Shown here in pieces: positions 34,108 through 46,861 of a stretch of 64,000 bases of DNA; position 1 is the stretch's first letter; every line of letters starts with the position of its first letter. Below the pieces are notes generated by a model. That model saw only the letters and a program-made list of their open reading frames with translations, did not search any database and was not told where the DNA came from. The translations under genes and the position numbers were made by a program. The DNA lies in NCBI GenBank assembly GCA_019321725.1, contig CM033105.1, forward strand, positions 12,909,632 to 12,973,631, read 5' to 3'. Source of the DNA: Paulownia fortunei (Eukaryota; Streptophyta; Magnoliopsida; Lamiales; Paulowniaceae).

Positions 34108-34760
34108 AGGTGTTCACCATGACCAGGGCGGATGCAGAAGCAAATCCATCAGTGGTAACAGGTACACTTTATATTTCTAGTGTTCCAACACTTGTATTAT
34201 TTGATTCTGGAGCCACGCATTCATTTTCATCCACTGAGTACGTGAAGAGGCTGGGTAGAATACCAGATGTAGCAGAAATCAGTTATAGTGTAACAGTTCC
34301 CTCTGGAGATGCTAGACAAATCGATCAGATTTTGAGAGCTTGTGCTATACTTGTTGAAGGTAGAGAATTACATGCTGATTTGATTGTACTGGATATGAAT
34401 GATTATGATGTTATTTTGGGCATGGATTGGTTGTCAAAGTATGGGGCTACTATCAACTGTAAGGAAAAGACGGTGACATTTCAACTTTCTGGGAAGAGTC
34501 TTTCACATTTGCCAGCATTGTGAAGAATTTTAGATTTCCTATGATTTCAGTAGTGAAGGCACAACGATTACTCGATGATGGTTGCGAAGGGTACTTGGTG
34601 AGTGTCATGAACATTGAGGAATAACACCCACTAACTCTGAGTGAAATACTAGTGGTACGGGAATATACTGAAGTATTCCTAAATGATCTCCCGGGACTGC
34701 CATCAGATCGTGAAATAAATTTGTTATTGACATACAACCAGGAACATCTTCAATCTCAAA
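34108..34760 (+). pseudogene. Del-like aspartic protease pseudogene
   Basis: The frame continues from gag. The active-site motif FDSGATHSF is at about 34201-34225, and the second strand DVILGMDWL follows near 34409-34434. A frameshift near 34490 moves the reading to another frame, which carries a stop at 34622. The linker to RT ([10 protein letters not shown] near 34684) is shortened before the RT start at about 34774. The protease core itself is intact at 34110-34490. Confidence 0.88.
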
Positions 34761-34773
34761 AACTCCCTACAGA

Positions 34774-36000
34774 ATGGCTCCATTGGAGTTGAAAGAATTG
34801 AAAGTACAATTACAAGACTTGTTGGACAAGGGATTCATCAGACCGAGCTTTTCACCTTGGGGAGCACCAGTTCTATTTGTACGTAAGAAGGATGGCACCA
34901 TGAGACTATGCATCGATTATCGAGAGTTGAACAGGGTCACAATTAAGAATAAGTATCCGTTACCCAGAATCGATGATTTATTTGACCAGCTTCAGGGTGC
35001 CGCAATATTTTCAAAGATTGACTTACACTCTGGCTACCATCAATTGAAAATAAAGGAAGAGGATATCCCCAAGACGGCATTTAGTACAAGATATGGACAT
35101 TATGAATTTTTGGTGATGCCATTTGGATTGACTAACACTCCAGCAGCATTCATGGATCTGATGAATAGAGTGTTTAAAGAATTTCTGGATAAATTTGTTA
35201 TTGTGTTCATAGATGACATTCTAGTTTACTCCAGAACTAAAGAAGAACATGCCGCACATTTAACACAAGTACTAGAGGTCCTGAAAGTGAAGCAGTTATA
35301 CGCCAAATTCAAAAAATGCGAGTTCTGGTTGGATCGTGTGGTATTCTTGGGACATGTTATATCAGGAGCGGGAATATCAGTAGATCCAAGTAAAGTTGAA
35401 GCTATCAACAACTGGATTCTAATCCTTCAGAGGTGCGCAGTTTTCTGGTTTTAGCTGGATATTACCGAAGATTTGTGGAGGGGTTCTCCAAGATTGCAAT
35501 GCCATTGACACAATTAACCAGAAAAGAGGTGATGTTTAGATGGACAGATATGTGTGAGCGAAGTTTCCAGGAGCTGAAAAAGAGACTGACTTCAGCACCT
35601 ATTCTCTCAATTCCATCAGGTACTGGAGGATTCATAATTTACAATGACGCGTCGAAGAATGGATTAGGATGTGTACTGATGCAGAATGGCAAAGTAATTG
35701 TGTATGCATCCAGGCAACTTAAAGAGTACGAAAAGAATTACCCCACGCACGACTTGGAACTTGCTGCTGTAGTATTTGTGCTTAAAATATAGAGGCACTA
35801 TTTATATGGTGAACGGTGCGAGATCTATACTGATCACAAGAGCCTCAAATACTTCTTCACACAGAAAGAGTTGAATATGCGGCAGCGAAGATGGCTAGAA
35901 CTAGTAAAAGATTATGATTGTGTGATCAATTACCACCCAGGTAAAGCCAATGTTGTAGCTGATGCATTGAGCCGAAAATCCACACAAAGTACAATGGCTA
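34774..36000 (+). pseudogene. Del-like reverse transcriptase-RNase H pseudogene
   Basis: RT is open for 226 codons (34774-35454), with [28 protein letters not shown] and the catalytic FIDDIL near 35202. A frameshift near 35420 separates the connection and RNase H region ([15 protein letters not shown], then [13 protein letters not shown]). A stop at 35790 fits a lost Trp codon. RNase H continues in frame with TDHKSLKYF and [10 protein letters not shown] (about 35950-35975). The catalytic residues are present, but one chain cannot be made. Confidence 0.93.
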
Positions 36001-36850
36001 TGGCTTTAATTCAGAAATCGGAACTGAATGATTTGCAGAAAATGAATATAGAGATTTTACAGACAGGAGTAATAGAGGCAAAGTTGGCAGCCCTAACGCT
36101 TCTGCCTACGCTAATTGATAGGATCAAACAGGGACAACGAGATGATGAATATCTCATCAATATGAGAAAATATGTTGCTGCAGGGAAGTCTACTGAATTT
36201 AAGATGACTCAGGATGATATTTTACAATTTAGAGGGTGGTTTTGTGTGCCAAATATTGATAACATTCGGGAAGACATTTTAAAAGAGGCACATTCAACCC
36301 CTTATTCAGTACATCCAGGGGCTACTAAGATGTATAGAGACTTGAAATCGCATTATTGGTGGCCGGATATGAAAAGAACATCGCCCAGCATGTGGAGCAA
36401 TGTTTAACATGTTAGCAAATAAAGGCCGAACATCAAAGACCCGCAGGGACTTTACAACCTCTACTTATTCCAGAATGGAAATGGGAAAGGATCACCATGG
36501 ATTTCGTAACTGGTTTGCCAAAGACTACTAAGAGTCATGATGCTATTTAGGTTATCGTCGATAGATTGACCAAGTCTGCTCATTTCCTTCCCATATGTTC
36601 TACCTATTCCATGGATCGCTATGCCCAATTATACATTCAGGAGATTGTCAGACTTCATGGTGTGCCATTGTCTATTGTTTCTGATAGAGATTCAAGATTT
36701 TTGTCTACTTTTTGGAGGAGTTTACATAAAGCTTTGGGAACACAATTATCATTTAGTACAGCATATCATCCTCAGACGGATGGGCAATCTGAACGAACAA
36801 TACAATACGGATGGGCAATCTGAACGAACAGTACAGCATATCAACCTATC
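36001..36850 (+). pseudogene. Del-like integrase pseudogene, 3' truncated
   Basis: The HHCC domain begins near 36300 ([21 protein letters not shown]). A frameshift near 36370 follows, and stops at 36413 and 36548 fit lost Gln and Trp codons. The core is readable from 36566: [12 protein letters not shown] with the second Asp, and [13 protein letters not shown] with the catalytic Glu. The gene ends at about 36800 in a junction where a 23-base stretch (36777-36799) is repeated at 36808-36830, followed by a repeat of AGTACAGCATATCA. The GPY/F tail, chromodomain and polypurine tract are deleted. Confidence 0.9.
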
Positions 36851-38814
36851 TATTAGTTATTGAATTTCTTAATCTAAGTAGTAGATTTTATATTGAAATA
36901 AGAAGAAAATGAGGTGGATCGATATTAGATATAGATGGGATATATAGGTTATAATTTTGGAAGTGCTAAAAGTGTTACTAGTAACCTTATAATTATTAAA
37001 ACCTATAAAAGGGTTTTTGATCACATACGTTGGTATGTTGAATAAAACCTATAATTATTACCATTTACACGAACATATATGAGTTAAGAGTATTGGAATG
37101 AAGTTTTATCAGTTGGAAATTGAAATAGAGAATGATATTGGAGAAATACTCAAACTGCCAAAATAGCAAAATCTGTTTTGGTATGCTGTGAAGGAAACTG
37201 AATTAAGGGAGCTAAATCCATTATTTTTGGTAATCATATGACCTGGTTGTCTCCTTATATATTTTATCTAAGTATGGTGAAAATGTTGGAGTGATTGAAT
37301 ATACTTAAGGGTGCCAAAACCATTAATGTCATGAAGTGTGCAAAACTATCACGGTAGGAAACAATCTGTTTCAGTATGTCGTGAAGAGAGCTGAACTTGG
37401 GAAGCTATATCCATGATTTTTAGCAATTCTATGATATGGTTACATTTATATACATGTTATATAAGTGTGCTAAAAATTTGGGAGTGATTGGATATGCTTA
37501 GGGATGTTAAAATTATCATGCAACTAAACTTGACAGCAAAAAAATATGAAAATGTGAATCTGCCACATTTGATCACTTAGCATGTTTCAACCTTGATATG
37601 TTGCTATTGAGTGTTAACAATTAGGTACATGCTATTAGAGTTATAATACTTCAATTACATGATGTTTTCATGCATTTAAGATGAGAAATTGAGGTATTTG
37701 AGGGGCTATATTGGGTTCTAGTTTGTGAAAGCTTGATTGTTAGCTTATAGCTTGGTGTTTAAGGTCTAGTATGAGATTTTGTGCTTTCAACTTGCCAAAT
37801 TGGGAATGGTGCTTGATGTTAGGTAATATTACAGGCTATTTTACATCTAAGGTTGGAGAGGAATACTAAACAAATTTAGATTAAGCCACCAACCAAGTGA
37901 AAGGTAAGTAAAGATTCATTTGCAACCACAATGCATAGACATAGTAGATGTGTGAATTATATGTAATATCATAAATCATATGTGCATAGTAGAGGGCTCT
38001 CCATTGAGCATACATACATGGGCATTGTCATTAGCACGTGCATGCATCATATACGAGCATTGTGATAAATCTTGCATTGCACGACATGATTCAGAGAAAG
38101 GAAAATATTTTGTTGACCACTACTAGTGCACCGAAGCATGCATGGATTTGCATGGTGTTATGCATGGATTTGCAGGTTCGCGTGCATGGATTTGCATGCT
38201 TATATGATTATTGGCCATTGGATTATGGTGGTATACAAATCTCTTTTCCGGTGCATGGGATAGTAGCGTTGGTTAAGGGCCCAAGAAAGAAATGATTTTG
38301 AGAGAAATATTTTGATGCATAAAATTGCATTGTGGGCATAGCATTTTGAGATGCATGACTTGATATTGTAGATTATTCTTTGACATACATAATCTTTACT
38401 TGCTGAGCGTTAGCTCATATAGTTTATGCATTGTAGGTGAGTCTGGTGATACTTGATACCATGGACTTACTGGGCAAGCTGTTGGGGTTCCTACAGGTTC
38501 TGAGGATCAGTGTACATTGATGACGACCTGTTGGGTTGATTGTTAACTTATTTGATTTTATAGTCTAATGTATTAGGTTTTTGGATTTATACTATGTGTT
38601 ACTTTTATAACTTTTCTGTACATGGGTATATAAATATTATGATTGTTATGGGTCCTCTACAGGTATATATATTAGTCTGTGAGTGGGAAAATATTTATTA
38701 TTTATTAATATATTACAGAAATAATAATAATAATAATAATAATGCATGCACACAGGCTCTATCATGTTAAATTATACTATATATATATAGTTATGTAGTA
38801 ATGGGGGTGTTACA
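36851..38814 (+). repeat. 3' LTR of Del-like element D, with two deletions
   Basis: This aligns with the 5' LTR from 30184 onward, so the first 159 bases are missing. A second deletion of about 755 bases (5' LTR 30324-31079) is replaced by about 41 bases of scrambled filler (36990-37030). The right end GGGGGTGTTACA is followed by the TGCCC duplication. Confidence 0.92.
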
Positions 38815-38819
38815 TGCCC
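38815..38819 (+). repeat. Target-site duplication, right copy (TGCCC)
   Basis: This exactly repeats 30020-30024. The LINE sequence resumes after it. Confidence 0.92.
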
Positions 38820-39560
38820 CCAAGTACATTATTGGTAATCGCCGAGATGAGAACCTTGAGACTAACTTAAAATCCTAGATCCTAATAGATGAGACCTACT
38901 TGCCCATAATAAAATAACTTTTTCAAGTTTAATTAACTGACCTGAAATTCTTCTATTAGCCTTTAAGAAATCAATGACTTTTCTCAAAGCATGATCAGAT
39001 ACCTCAGTAAAAATAATAAAGTCATCTATAAATGCCAGGTGTGAGATAAATAAACTGTCATAATTATTATATTGAAGACCTAAATTTTTAATGAATAGAT
39101 TATGCAAACCACAAGATAAGAACTCCGATGCCAGAATAAATAATGTTGGGGATATTGGATCACCTTATCTTAAAACTCTAGATGATTTAAAAAATCCTTC
39201 TGCCTTACAATTGACTAGAACTGAAAACCGATTACTTGCAATACAATGTTTAACAAGCTGAATAAATTATATAGGAAAACTAATACATTACAAAACTTTG
39301 TATAGAAAGCTCTAATTCACTTGATAATAGGTTTTAGCCATATCTAGCTTGATAATCTTGTTTCCTTTCGTGCATTTATTATCAATTGAGTGAAAAAGTT
39401 CTTGAGCCAACAATATATTATCACTAATAAGCCTCTCTTGAATAAATCTAATATGAAACAAAGAACAAACTTTAGGAAAAATATCCAAAAGTTTTTTACA
39501 TAGCTGCTTAGAGAATATCATGTTAAACCTCCTATAAGGAGTTATAGAAGATTCTAGCTG
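38820..39560 (-). pseudogene. L1-type LINE reverse transcriptase pseudogene (split copy)
   Basis: The minus strand encodes part of an L1 ORF2 RT. The frame 39312-39521 contains RLISDNILLAQEL and KLDMAK, typical of plant L1. The frame 38862-39107 contains the catalytic region HLAFIDDFIIF, where the family has an ADD motif, so Ala is replaced by Ile. ISGQLI follows downstream. Stops and shifts break the frame. The rest of this ORF is at 29198-30024, separated by the Del-like insertion. The 5' half of the LINE is not visible. Confidence 0.85.
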
Positions 39561-39639
39561 TTGAATCCTAATATTTTTTGTTGGTTCTACCTACTCTAAG
39601 ACTTAGGGTCTAATAGAAAGAGTGAGAAAGGGTTCTCAA

Positions 39640-42600
39640 CAGAAACAAAATACCAAATTGGGAAAGGCTAGAGGATTAATTTGGACAATATAGATTTAAG
39701 AAACCATTGCAGTATGAAGAAGCATAGAAAGAGAAAATAGAAGTATGGACTTGCTTAAATGAATTAGAAGAGGTTCTAATTCAAGCTTCGAATTAGAAAG
39801 AGTTCTAATTTAAATTTTGAGTTAAAAAGTGTTTTAACTAAGATTTATATTTTGTTGAAGTCAACCATTAGTTTTAACAATTCTTCTTGGGCATTGGATA
39901 CTAGATATGATCCCATCTCTACAAATAGTTGTGGATGATGACAAGAAGAATGAGACAATGAGGAAAGAACAATTCTTAACCTTGGCATTAAAGTAAAGGT
40001 TGCTTCATTAGCTAAATAAATGATCCACTTAGCTCAACAAGGAATAAGGGTACTACTAATTATATGCCTTCAGTGCGAAATAACATTAAAGAGTAGGTTT
40101 TTTTGTTAAATCAGAAAAAGTTTGATTAAAAAATAAAAGGATGGAAATGTATCATGATTCTTGATGTTCGTATATTGACAATTAATCTACACTGTTATAT
40201 AATTCTATGTAAAATAATTCAATAAAACAGACTTTAATTAGATAATCATAGTTCTACATACTTGTGGAATGTGAGATTAGGTCATATCTTTGAGAAGAGT
40301 TTACAAGACAGCACAAATGCTTGACCTTTAAGATGAGCTTAACATGCAAACCCGTGAATCTTTCCTCAAGGGAAAGATGACCAAATAATCATTTGTTGGA
40401 CAAATGGAGCATTCCACAAATCCAATGAATTTGATCCATACGGATATTTACGTGCCACTAAGTGTTAGTGCTCGAGAAAACTACCACTACTTTATTAGCT
40501 TAATCGATGATTTGCTAAGGTATTGGTATGTTTATCTTTAGACATACAAGTATAACTTCTTTAAATAGTTCAAAGACCTTAGGCATGAGATAGAGAAACA
40601 AATTGAGAGAAGTATAAAGACTTTTTGATTTGATCGAGGAGGCAAGTACTTAAGCTCAAAGTTTCTTGGTTATTTAAGGAGAAATAGATTTTCATAAAGT
40701 GAATCCATGATGAGTTTCACTGAATTTTCTCCTTCATTTTGGGGATACATCCTGGAATTCACAACATTTTTATTAATTATGAATGTCAATTAAGTTGATG
40801 CCTTAAATATAATATTGCATATGATATGGGAAAAACCCATCATACTGAAAGGTAAGAGGGGTCCTGCTTGTGCAAAGTAGTAAGTGGGAGATAGGTTGGG
40901 TGCAAGATCCAACTTATTGAAATTTATAGGGCTTCCATAGGAATCCATTGGATACCACTTCTATGACCTCTCAGAAGTAATGTGGTTGTTTTGAGGAATG
41001 CCACCTTCTTGAGAAGAAAGAGTTTCTATTAGATAAAAATAACTAAATCACAGAACTTGAAGGAGTTCAAGAACCAAAGTTTGTCCTAAAAATGGTAATG
41101 GTGTATTAACAAATTAATAAATTCTTTGTACATACCTCCAAATGAGATCCAAAAGGATTTTGAGACCACCTATGAGGTGTGACCTCTTATTGGAAAGTAA
41201 TAATAAGGATCTCTTCTTGGATATGATCGAAGGAGAAATGATGCATGATATCAATTCGGAAAAATGGAAAAGTACCATCCTAGATGGACTCCATGTACTT
41301 CAACAAGGTATGGACCTTGGTGGACCTACTACAGGTATTGTACCCATTGGTTACAAATGGGTCTGCAAGCAGAAGCTTGGAATACATGGGGAGGTGATGA
41401 CAAATAAGATATGACTAGTAGCAAAGGGTTGTGCTCAAAGTCAAAGTGTTAACTATTGAGGTAACTTTTTAAACAGATATAATGTCATAGTCCATTCTTA
41501 TTTTGTTGGGCATGTTTATTTATTATAACTACTAAGATATGGGTGATGTGAAGATCGACTTTCTCAATAAAGGTATTGAGAAGATATCTAAGTATAGCAG
41601 CCTGAGGCCTTCATATCAAAAGGATACAAGTAAAAGGTTTGCAAGCATCAAAGGTCCACTTATGGACTCAAAATATACTTCCTGAATTTGAACATTAAAT
41701 TTATTGAGTTAATCAAATGGTTTGATTCCTATAGGAATACGGATGAACCAAGTGTGTACAAAAGGTTAGTGGGAGCAAAGTAAAGTTATTGTGTTGATAA
41801 CATTCTACTTATAGTGATGGTGTAGGAATGTTAGAGTCAACTAACACTTGTTATCTACTAAGTTCTCCATGAGGGTTTTGGCAAAAAGCATCTTAGATAT
41901 TAGTGATTCAGATGTATAAGGATCTAAAAATATGCTTGGACTATCCCAAATCTATGTACATAGATGCTAAAAGGTTTAGCATGGGGAATCCCATAAGAGA
42001 TTCATGCCTATGACTCATAGGTTTTCTTTTACGAAGTCTAAGTCCTAAAAGACTTTTAGGAAAAAGAGAAAAGAATAACTCACATAGTTTTATGTATCCT
42101 CTAGGAAGCATTATGTATGCAAATCTATGTACGAGACATGACATCCTAAATGCTATGGTGTCATGAGCAAATATTAATCAATTTCATGCGAAAAGCATTA
42201 AAACCCATAAAGAAAATCTTCAATACTTACAATACACTAAAGATGTCTTTTGGGAGTATTATTATAGAGAACTGAAGCTAGGATGTTACGTGTAGATTTT
42301 AGTCCAAAGTAGATAACTTGAAGTCTATGTCTAGAATTGTGTTCATCTTAATCGATAGGCAATCAACTAGAAGGAGTTTCAAGCTTGAGACAACTATGGA
42401 TTCTACCATCGAGGTTAGATATATCATTGCATGTGATGATGTAAATGAAGGTGTTTGGATGAAAGACTTTAACCAAAGATTGGGAGTAATTATCATTGTT
42501 GTTGATCTAGTATATGTCTACTATGATAACAACAGGGCAATTACAGAAGTAAAAGAACTAAAATCTTATAATACCAATCATTGGTATAGGTGACTAAATA

Positions 42601-42711
42601 GTGGAAAGTGTTGCCTTGACAAAAAACATCAGAAACCACAGACTAGACCTGTAGTGCAAATAGTATTTGAATAACATCTTGGGAAAATAAGCCTAACATA
42701 CTAGGTAAATG
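39640..42711 (+). pseudogene. Degraded copia polyprotein
   Basis: Only short blocks remain. A protease-like SWALDTRYD occurs near 39877, where the family has DTG. A GAG-pre-integrase block LWNVRLGHI lies near 40263, and an integrase-like stretch follows to about 40760. An RT start, with GYKWVCKQKLG, is near 41349 in the frame 41142-41414. An RNase H piece with YYDNNRAITEVKE is near 42520 in the frame 42318-42593. No YVDD is recognisable. Stops and shifts occur throughout, and this is the most decayed coding region of the window. Confidence 0.75.
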
Positions 42712-42714
42712 ACT

Positions 42715-42732
42715 TTAGGGCGAGTGGGAGAT
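42715..42732 (+). other. Polypurine tract of the plus-strand copia
   Basis: TTAGGGCGAGTGGGAGAT directly precedes TGTTAGAA, the LTR start. GAGTGGGAGATTGTTAG is the usual copia arrangement. Confidence 0.88.
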
Positions 42733-44712
42733 TGTTAGAATAATACCCAGCAAGTCAATTAACATTCGTGCTTATGTACTCCAGTAAATAGACATTCTTA
42801 TTCAAAATATATTAATAAAATGGTAATTCTTCATCTTAATTATATTTAAGTAATTAGATAAAGTCCCTAAATCATATATAGCTATGGGGATGGTCATGCA
42901 TATAATGGAGATCATGGAATATACCTCTATGGCTTTATTCTTAAATTAGTTCTGAGTCGAGGATTCATTGAGATAGGATATTGATAAACTCATAAAGGCT
43001 TGCATACATGATGCATACTCGAAAAGAGGATATCTCATTTCATAGGGATCGGTGTTGTGAAACTAGTGAACGTGTGCGGTGCTTTTTGGAGAATGAGTAC
43101 ACTGAACAATCCCGTAGGAAACTCTAAATTGGAAACATTATTCGTCTAATGAATTTTTTTTAGTTATGATAGTGCATGAATTAGTCCTTTGATATGAGGC
43201 ATTATGGTAACCTTGTGCATGACATCATACGCTTTGATATATTTTTTTATTACACGACAATCATAATAGGTTTATGTTGGGTGTATGACTTTTGTGTATG
43301 AAAGTTAATGAGTGACCAAGATCTATCACCTATCAAGCAAAATAGATGAACTCCTATGCATTCTACGATCCTTGAGTCAGAAGTCTTTAGTCAAAAGAGG
43401 ATGAATATTAGACGAAGAATTTCTATTGATTCATTATGAGTCAATGTAACAAGGAATGACATCATAGTTATTCAGTTAATTAGGATTTTGGCTAATAATC
43501 CATGCTCTAAACTTAATTGAAAGATTAATTGATAGAAGGACCGAACATGCATGATACTCATAATAGAAATAAGTTCGCTTGCTAATTCACTTGAGACTAG
43601 CTAGTCAAGATACACTACTCGGTGCTTTCCTTGACTTGTGAAGTTCTTTGAATTAAGGAGTAAATAATTGAATTTATTAATTAAAATATAATTTATATAT
43701 TCACTGATTTGCAATAGTTGCAAGCCCACTACCAGCTTAGTTGTAACCTAATAGGTTACACACAAAATGAAATGGATCACTTCTATCTAAAACAAAATAT
43801 GAGTTTGATCAAGTTAATTAATGGAGATTAATTAACTTGGAGCTAGAATTAATTTAAAGAGTTAAATTAAATCATCTAATTAATTAATAAGATTATTTAG
43901 TTGGACCTAATTAAGATTAAGGGCTCTTTGGAAGTCAATTAATTAATTGATTGCATCAATTAATTAATGGGTTTTAAATTAATTTAAGGGTTAAATTGAT
44001 TTAACTTATTTAAGTAATAGAATTATTTAAATTGGGCATAATTTAATTAGGTGTCCATATGGGATCATTTAATTAATTAATTAATTGAATCAATTAATTA
44101 AATTAGGCTTGAATGAATTGGTAGAGATCAATTAAGGTGTAAGTCCAAATTTAATGGGCTCGTAGGAGAAACCGAATAAAAGTCTTTAATTGGAGAATTA
44201 ACAAATCCATATCTTAAATGAAAACTAATTAAGACTTAGATTCTGATATGGAAAGAAGTTAAAGACTCCACATTTTGATGAAAATAAATTAGATAAAAAG
44301 GAAAGAGAGAGTTAAGCTTCGAAAGGGATCAAATCCTAATAGGATTAGACAAGGTGGAGGAAGAAATTTAGTGTTGGAAAACAAGGGAAAATCCATTCCA
44401 CTCTCTCTCTCTTTCTCTCTCGGTCTTTTCTTTCACAAGAATTATTCCTTTCATCAAAAGGTTCCACTCTTTTGATATTAATTTAATTCTTCAATCACTA
44501 GTTGATTCAAAATTGGATTTCACTCTAAAAAATTTAGATTAGAAACAAGAATTCAATGTTTCTAACAGAAATATTGAATTGTGATCTTTCTTATAGTGTG
44601 GATACCAATAGAGGGAAGATGCATGGATTCTTCAAGTGAATCAAAGTTTGTAATTAGGGCTGAAGTTTTAAATATCAGTTTCGAGATTCCTATGAAGAGT
44701 TTGTGAGGAGGA
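42733..44712 (+). repeat. 3' LTR of the plus-strand copia
   Basis: The LTR opens TGTTAGAATAATACCC and contains many AATTAATT runs and a CT-rich tract (44398-44430). Its last 100-200 bases appear to be missing where the next element begins. It is the inverted counterpart of the adjacent LTR 44713-46861. Confidence 0.82.
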
Positions 44713-46861
44713 TGTTGGGACTGCGTGATCCCGAGGTATGCACAACAAAATATTAAAATTTTTAAAAACATCATAGCATAACAATTATAGCAATATCTCA
44801 GATTAAATGTGATTTCTAACGATCTCGCAATTTTCAAAGGTTGTAGTAAAATAATTAAATTTTTAATTCATACCTTACTATACACTTCGATTGTCGTAGG
44901 GTATGAAGTAATATATTGCTAGCCCCTTTTCCAACTTTGGTTCATAGGAATCCATGCACCTCCCCTCTAAAGTGGTCCACACTTTGAGCAAGAACACAAA
45001 ATTAAAATTTCGCTAGCAATTCTAATTTCTTGTCTAACCTAGTTTATGAAGTGTTTATAGAGAATATTAATTCTTATAATCAAATTGTGATAAAAAAATT
45101 AATACTTAAAATGAAAGATGGAATTTTTGGTGGGAATAAGAATGAATGAAGAAATAATTTTCTTCTCTCTCTCCCTATATGGCTGAAAATTAGAGGGATA
45201 AAAATTCTCCCTATAATTTTCAGTATGATGTTTAAATAGGGGACTCAAAATTTCAAGAGTCCCACTCTTGATATTTTGTGTCTTCTTTTGATTGGTTTGA
45301 TTTATCTAAACTTCTTCCAACTTTATGCTTTTCATAACTTCCAAAAATATTTAAGGTTTTCCAAAAATTCTAAACTCTTGACCTTCCATCCATTTTCAAC
45401 CACCTTCATAGGCCTATCCTAATGGACCTTTGTGAATTGGGTTTGAACTCAAAATTAATCCTACAATTAATCAAATTAATTGTCTTAGCCCAAATTCAAT
45501 TAATTAATTCAATCTAGCCCACCTAATTAAATTAGGCCCAAGTAAATAATTTAATTATTTAATTGAGTAAATTAATTAAATTAATTTATGGACTATACAA
45601 TTGATTTGATTCAATCAAATAATTATTTTACTCCAATTGGGTTCCCTAATCTTATTAGATTTAATTAAATAATCCAGTTATTTAATTGAATAATTAATTC
45701 AACTCCTTGAATTAATTTAAACCCCAATTATTTAATTTCCATTAATTAATTGAATCCAACCCCTTGGATCAATTTTTAAATTAAAAATGTTTCATCTCAA
45801 GTTGTGTGTGACTCTTTAGGTTGACAACTAAACTAGTAGTGGGCTTGCAAGATTTGCAACTTATGAATAAAAATAATTATTCTGATTAATTAACTCCTTA
45901 ATTTCAAAAACCTCACAAGTCATGCAAAACCCTTAGTAAGTGAATCATGACTACCTATACTTAGGTGAAATAGCGAGTGAACCTATTTCAATTACGAGCA
46001 TTATACATGTAAGGCCTTTTTACCAACTAATCTCCCAATTAAATCTAGGGCATGGATTAATAGTCAAAACTCTAATTGCTCAACTCCTACGGGATCCTTA
46101 TCCACCAAAATTTTTGCTTATGGTTCCAGTGAACGAATAATCATTACAAATAATTAGAAAATCCCTGTCTCACATTCATCCTGCCTTAGCCAAGGACTTT
46201 TGAGTCATGAACTATGAAAATATAGGAAATTCACTTGTTCTACCAGATAAGTGACAGATCCATTGTTGACCACTCATTAACCTCCATACATATCAATGCA
46301 ACATCCAATGTATCCCCTTTATAATTGTCAAACAATCAAAAGATACATCAAAATAAAATACGAAATGCACAAGGCTACCATGGTGCCTCAAGTCAAATAA
46401 CTAATCGTGTACTATTGTAACATGAAAATTCTTATTATGAAAAATAAGTTTCCAATTAAGAATTTTCAGTAGGCCTGTTCAATATACTTGTTCCCTAACA
46501 AGCACCTGCATACATGCACTAGCGTCACTACACCAATGTCCATGGAGCGAAACATCCTTCTCATGCGAGCATGCATTTTATGCGCAAGTCTATTGGGTTA
46601 TTCAATGCTCCATCTCAAAAACCCTTAACTTGGAACTAATTTGAGACCAAAGTAATAGAGGCATACTCCATGATCACCATCAAATGTGTGACCATGCCTA
46701 GTAGCTAAGTTTGGTCTGGGGACTTTATCTAATTACAAGGTGTTATAAAAGATAAAGAATTTTACCTATTTTGTTAATATGATTTGAAAAAGAATATTTT
46801 TACCAATACAAGAGAATAAAGAACGCACAATCTAATTGACATATTGGGCACTACTCTAACA
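44713..46861 (-). repeat. 3' LTR of copia-3
   Basis: The 2149-bp LTR ends on the plus strand in ACTACTCTAACA, followed by the polypurine tract. Its left end is TGTTGGGACTGCG, matching TGTTGGGTTCGTG at 52135. Confidence 0.9.

Larger units (their letters stand above)
30025..38814 (+). mobile_element. Del/Tekay-like Ty3/gypsy retrotransposon D, young but defective
   Basis: This element has a 5' LTR (30025-32858), an initiator-Met primer site, gag, protease, RT, RNase H, a truncated integrase and an internally deleted 3' LTR (36851-38814), flanked by exact TGCCC duplications. About 13 differences in 620 hand-aligned LTR bases (about 2%) make it the youngest insertion here. The integrase end, polypurine tract and first 159 bases of the 3' LTR are lost in one deletion. 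Clade assignment rests on the long LTR, gag type, and chromodomain ends in related fragments A and B, because its own chromodomain is deleted. Confidence 0.93.
39640..44712 (+). mobile_element. Ty1/copia retrotransposon, 5'-truncated, plus strand
   Basis: The element begins in late gag or protease and runs through integrase, RT and RNase H to a polypurine tract and a 3' LTR (42733-44712). No 5' LTR or primer site is seen. The 3' LTR lacks the usual terminal CA region and is abutted by the opposite-strand copia at 44713. The stretch 39561-39640 between LINE and copia is unassigned. Confidence 0.8.

Noticed and set aside
44562..44837. 91-codon minus-strand frame spanning the LTR-LTR join
   Set aside because: It crosses the boundary of two unrelated LTR ends and has no domain.
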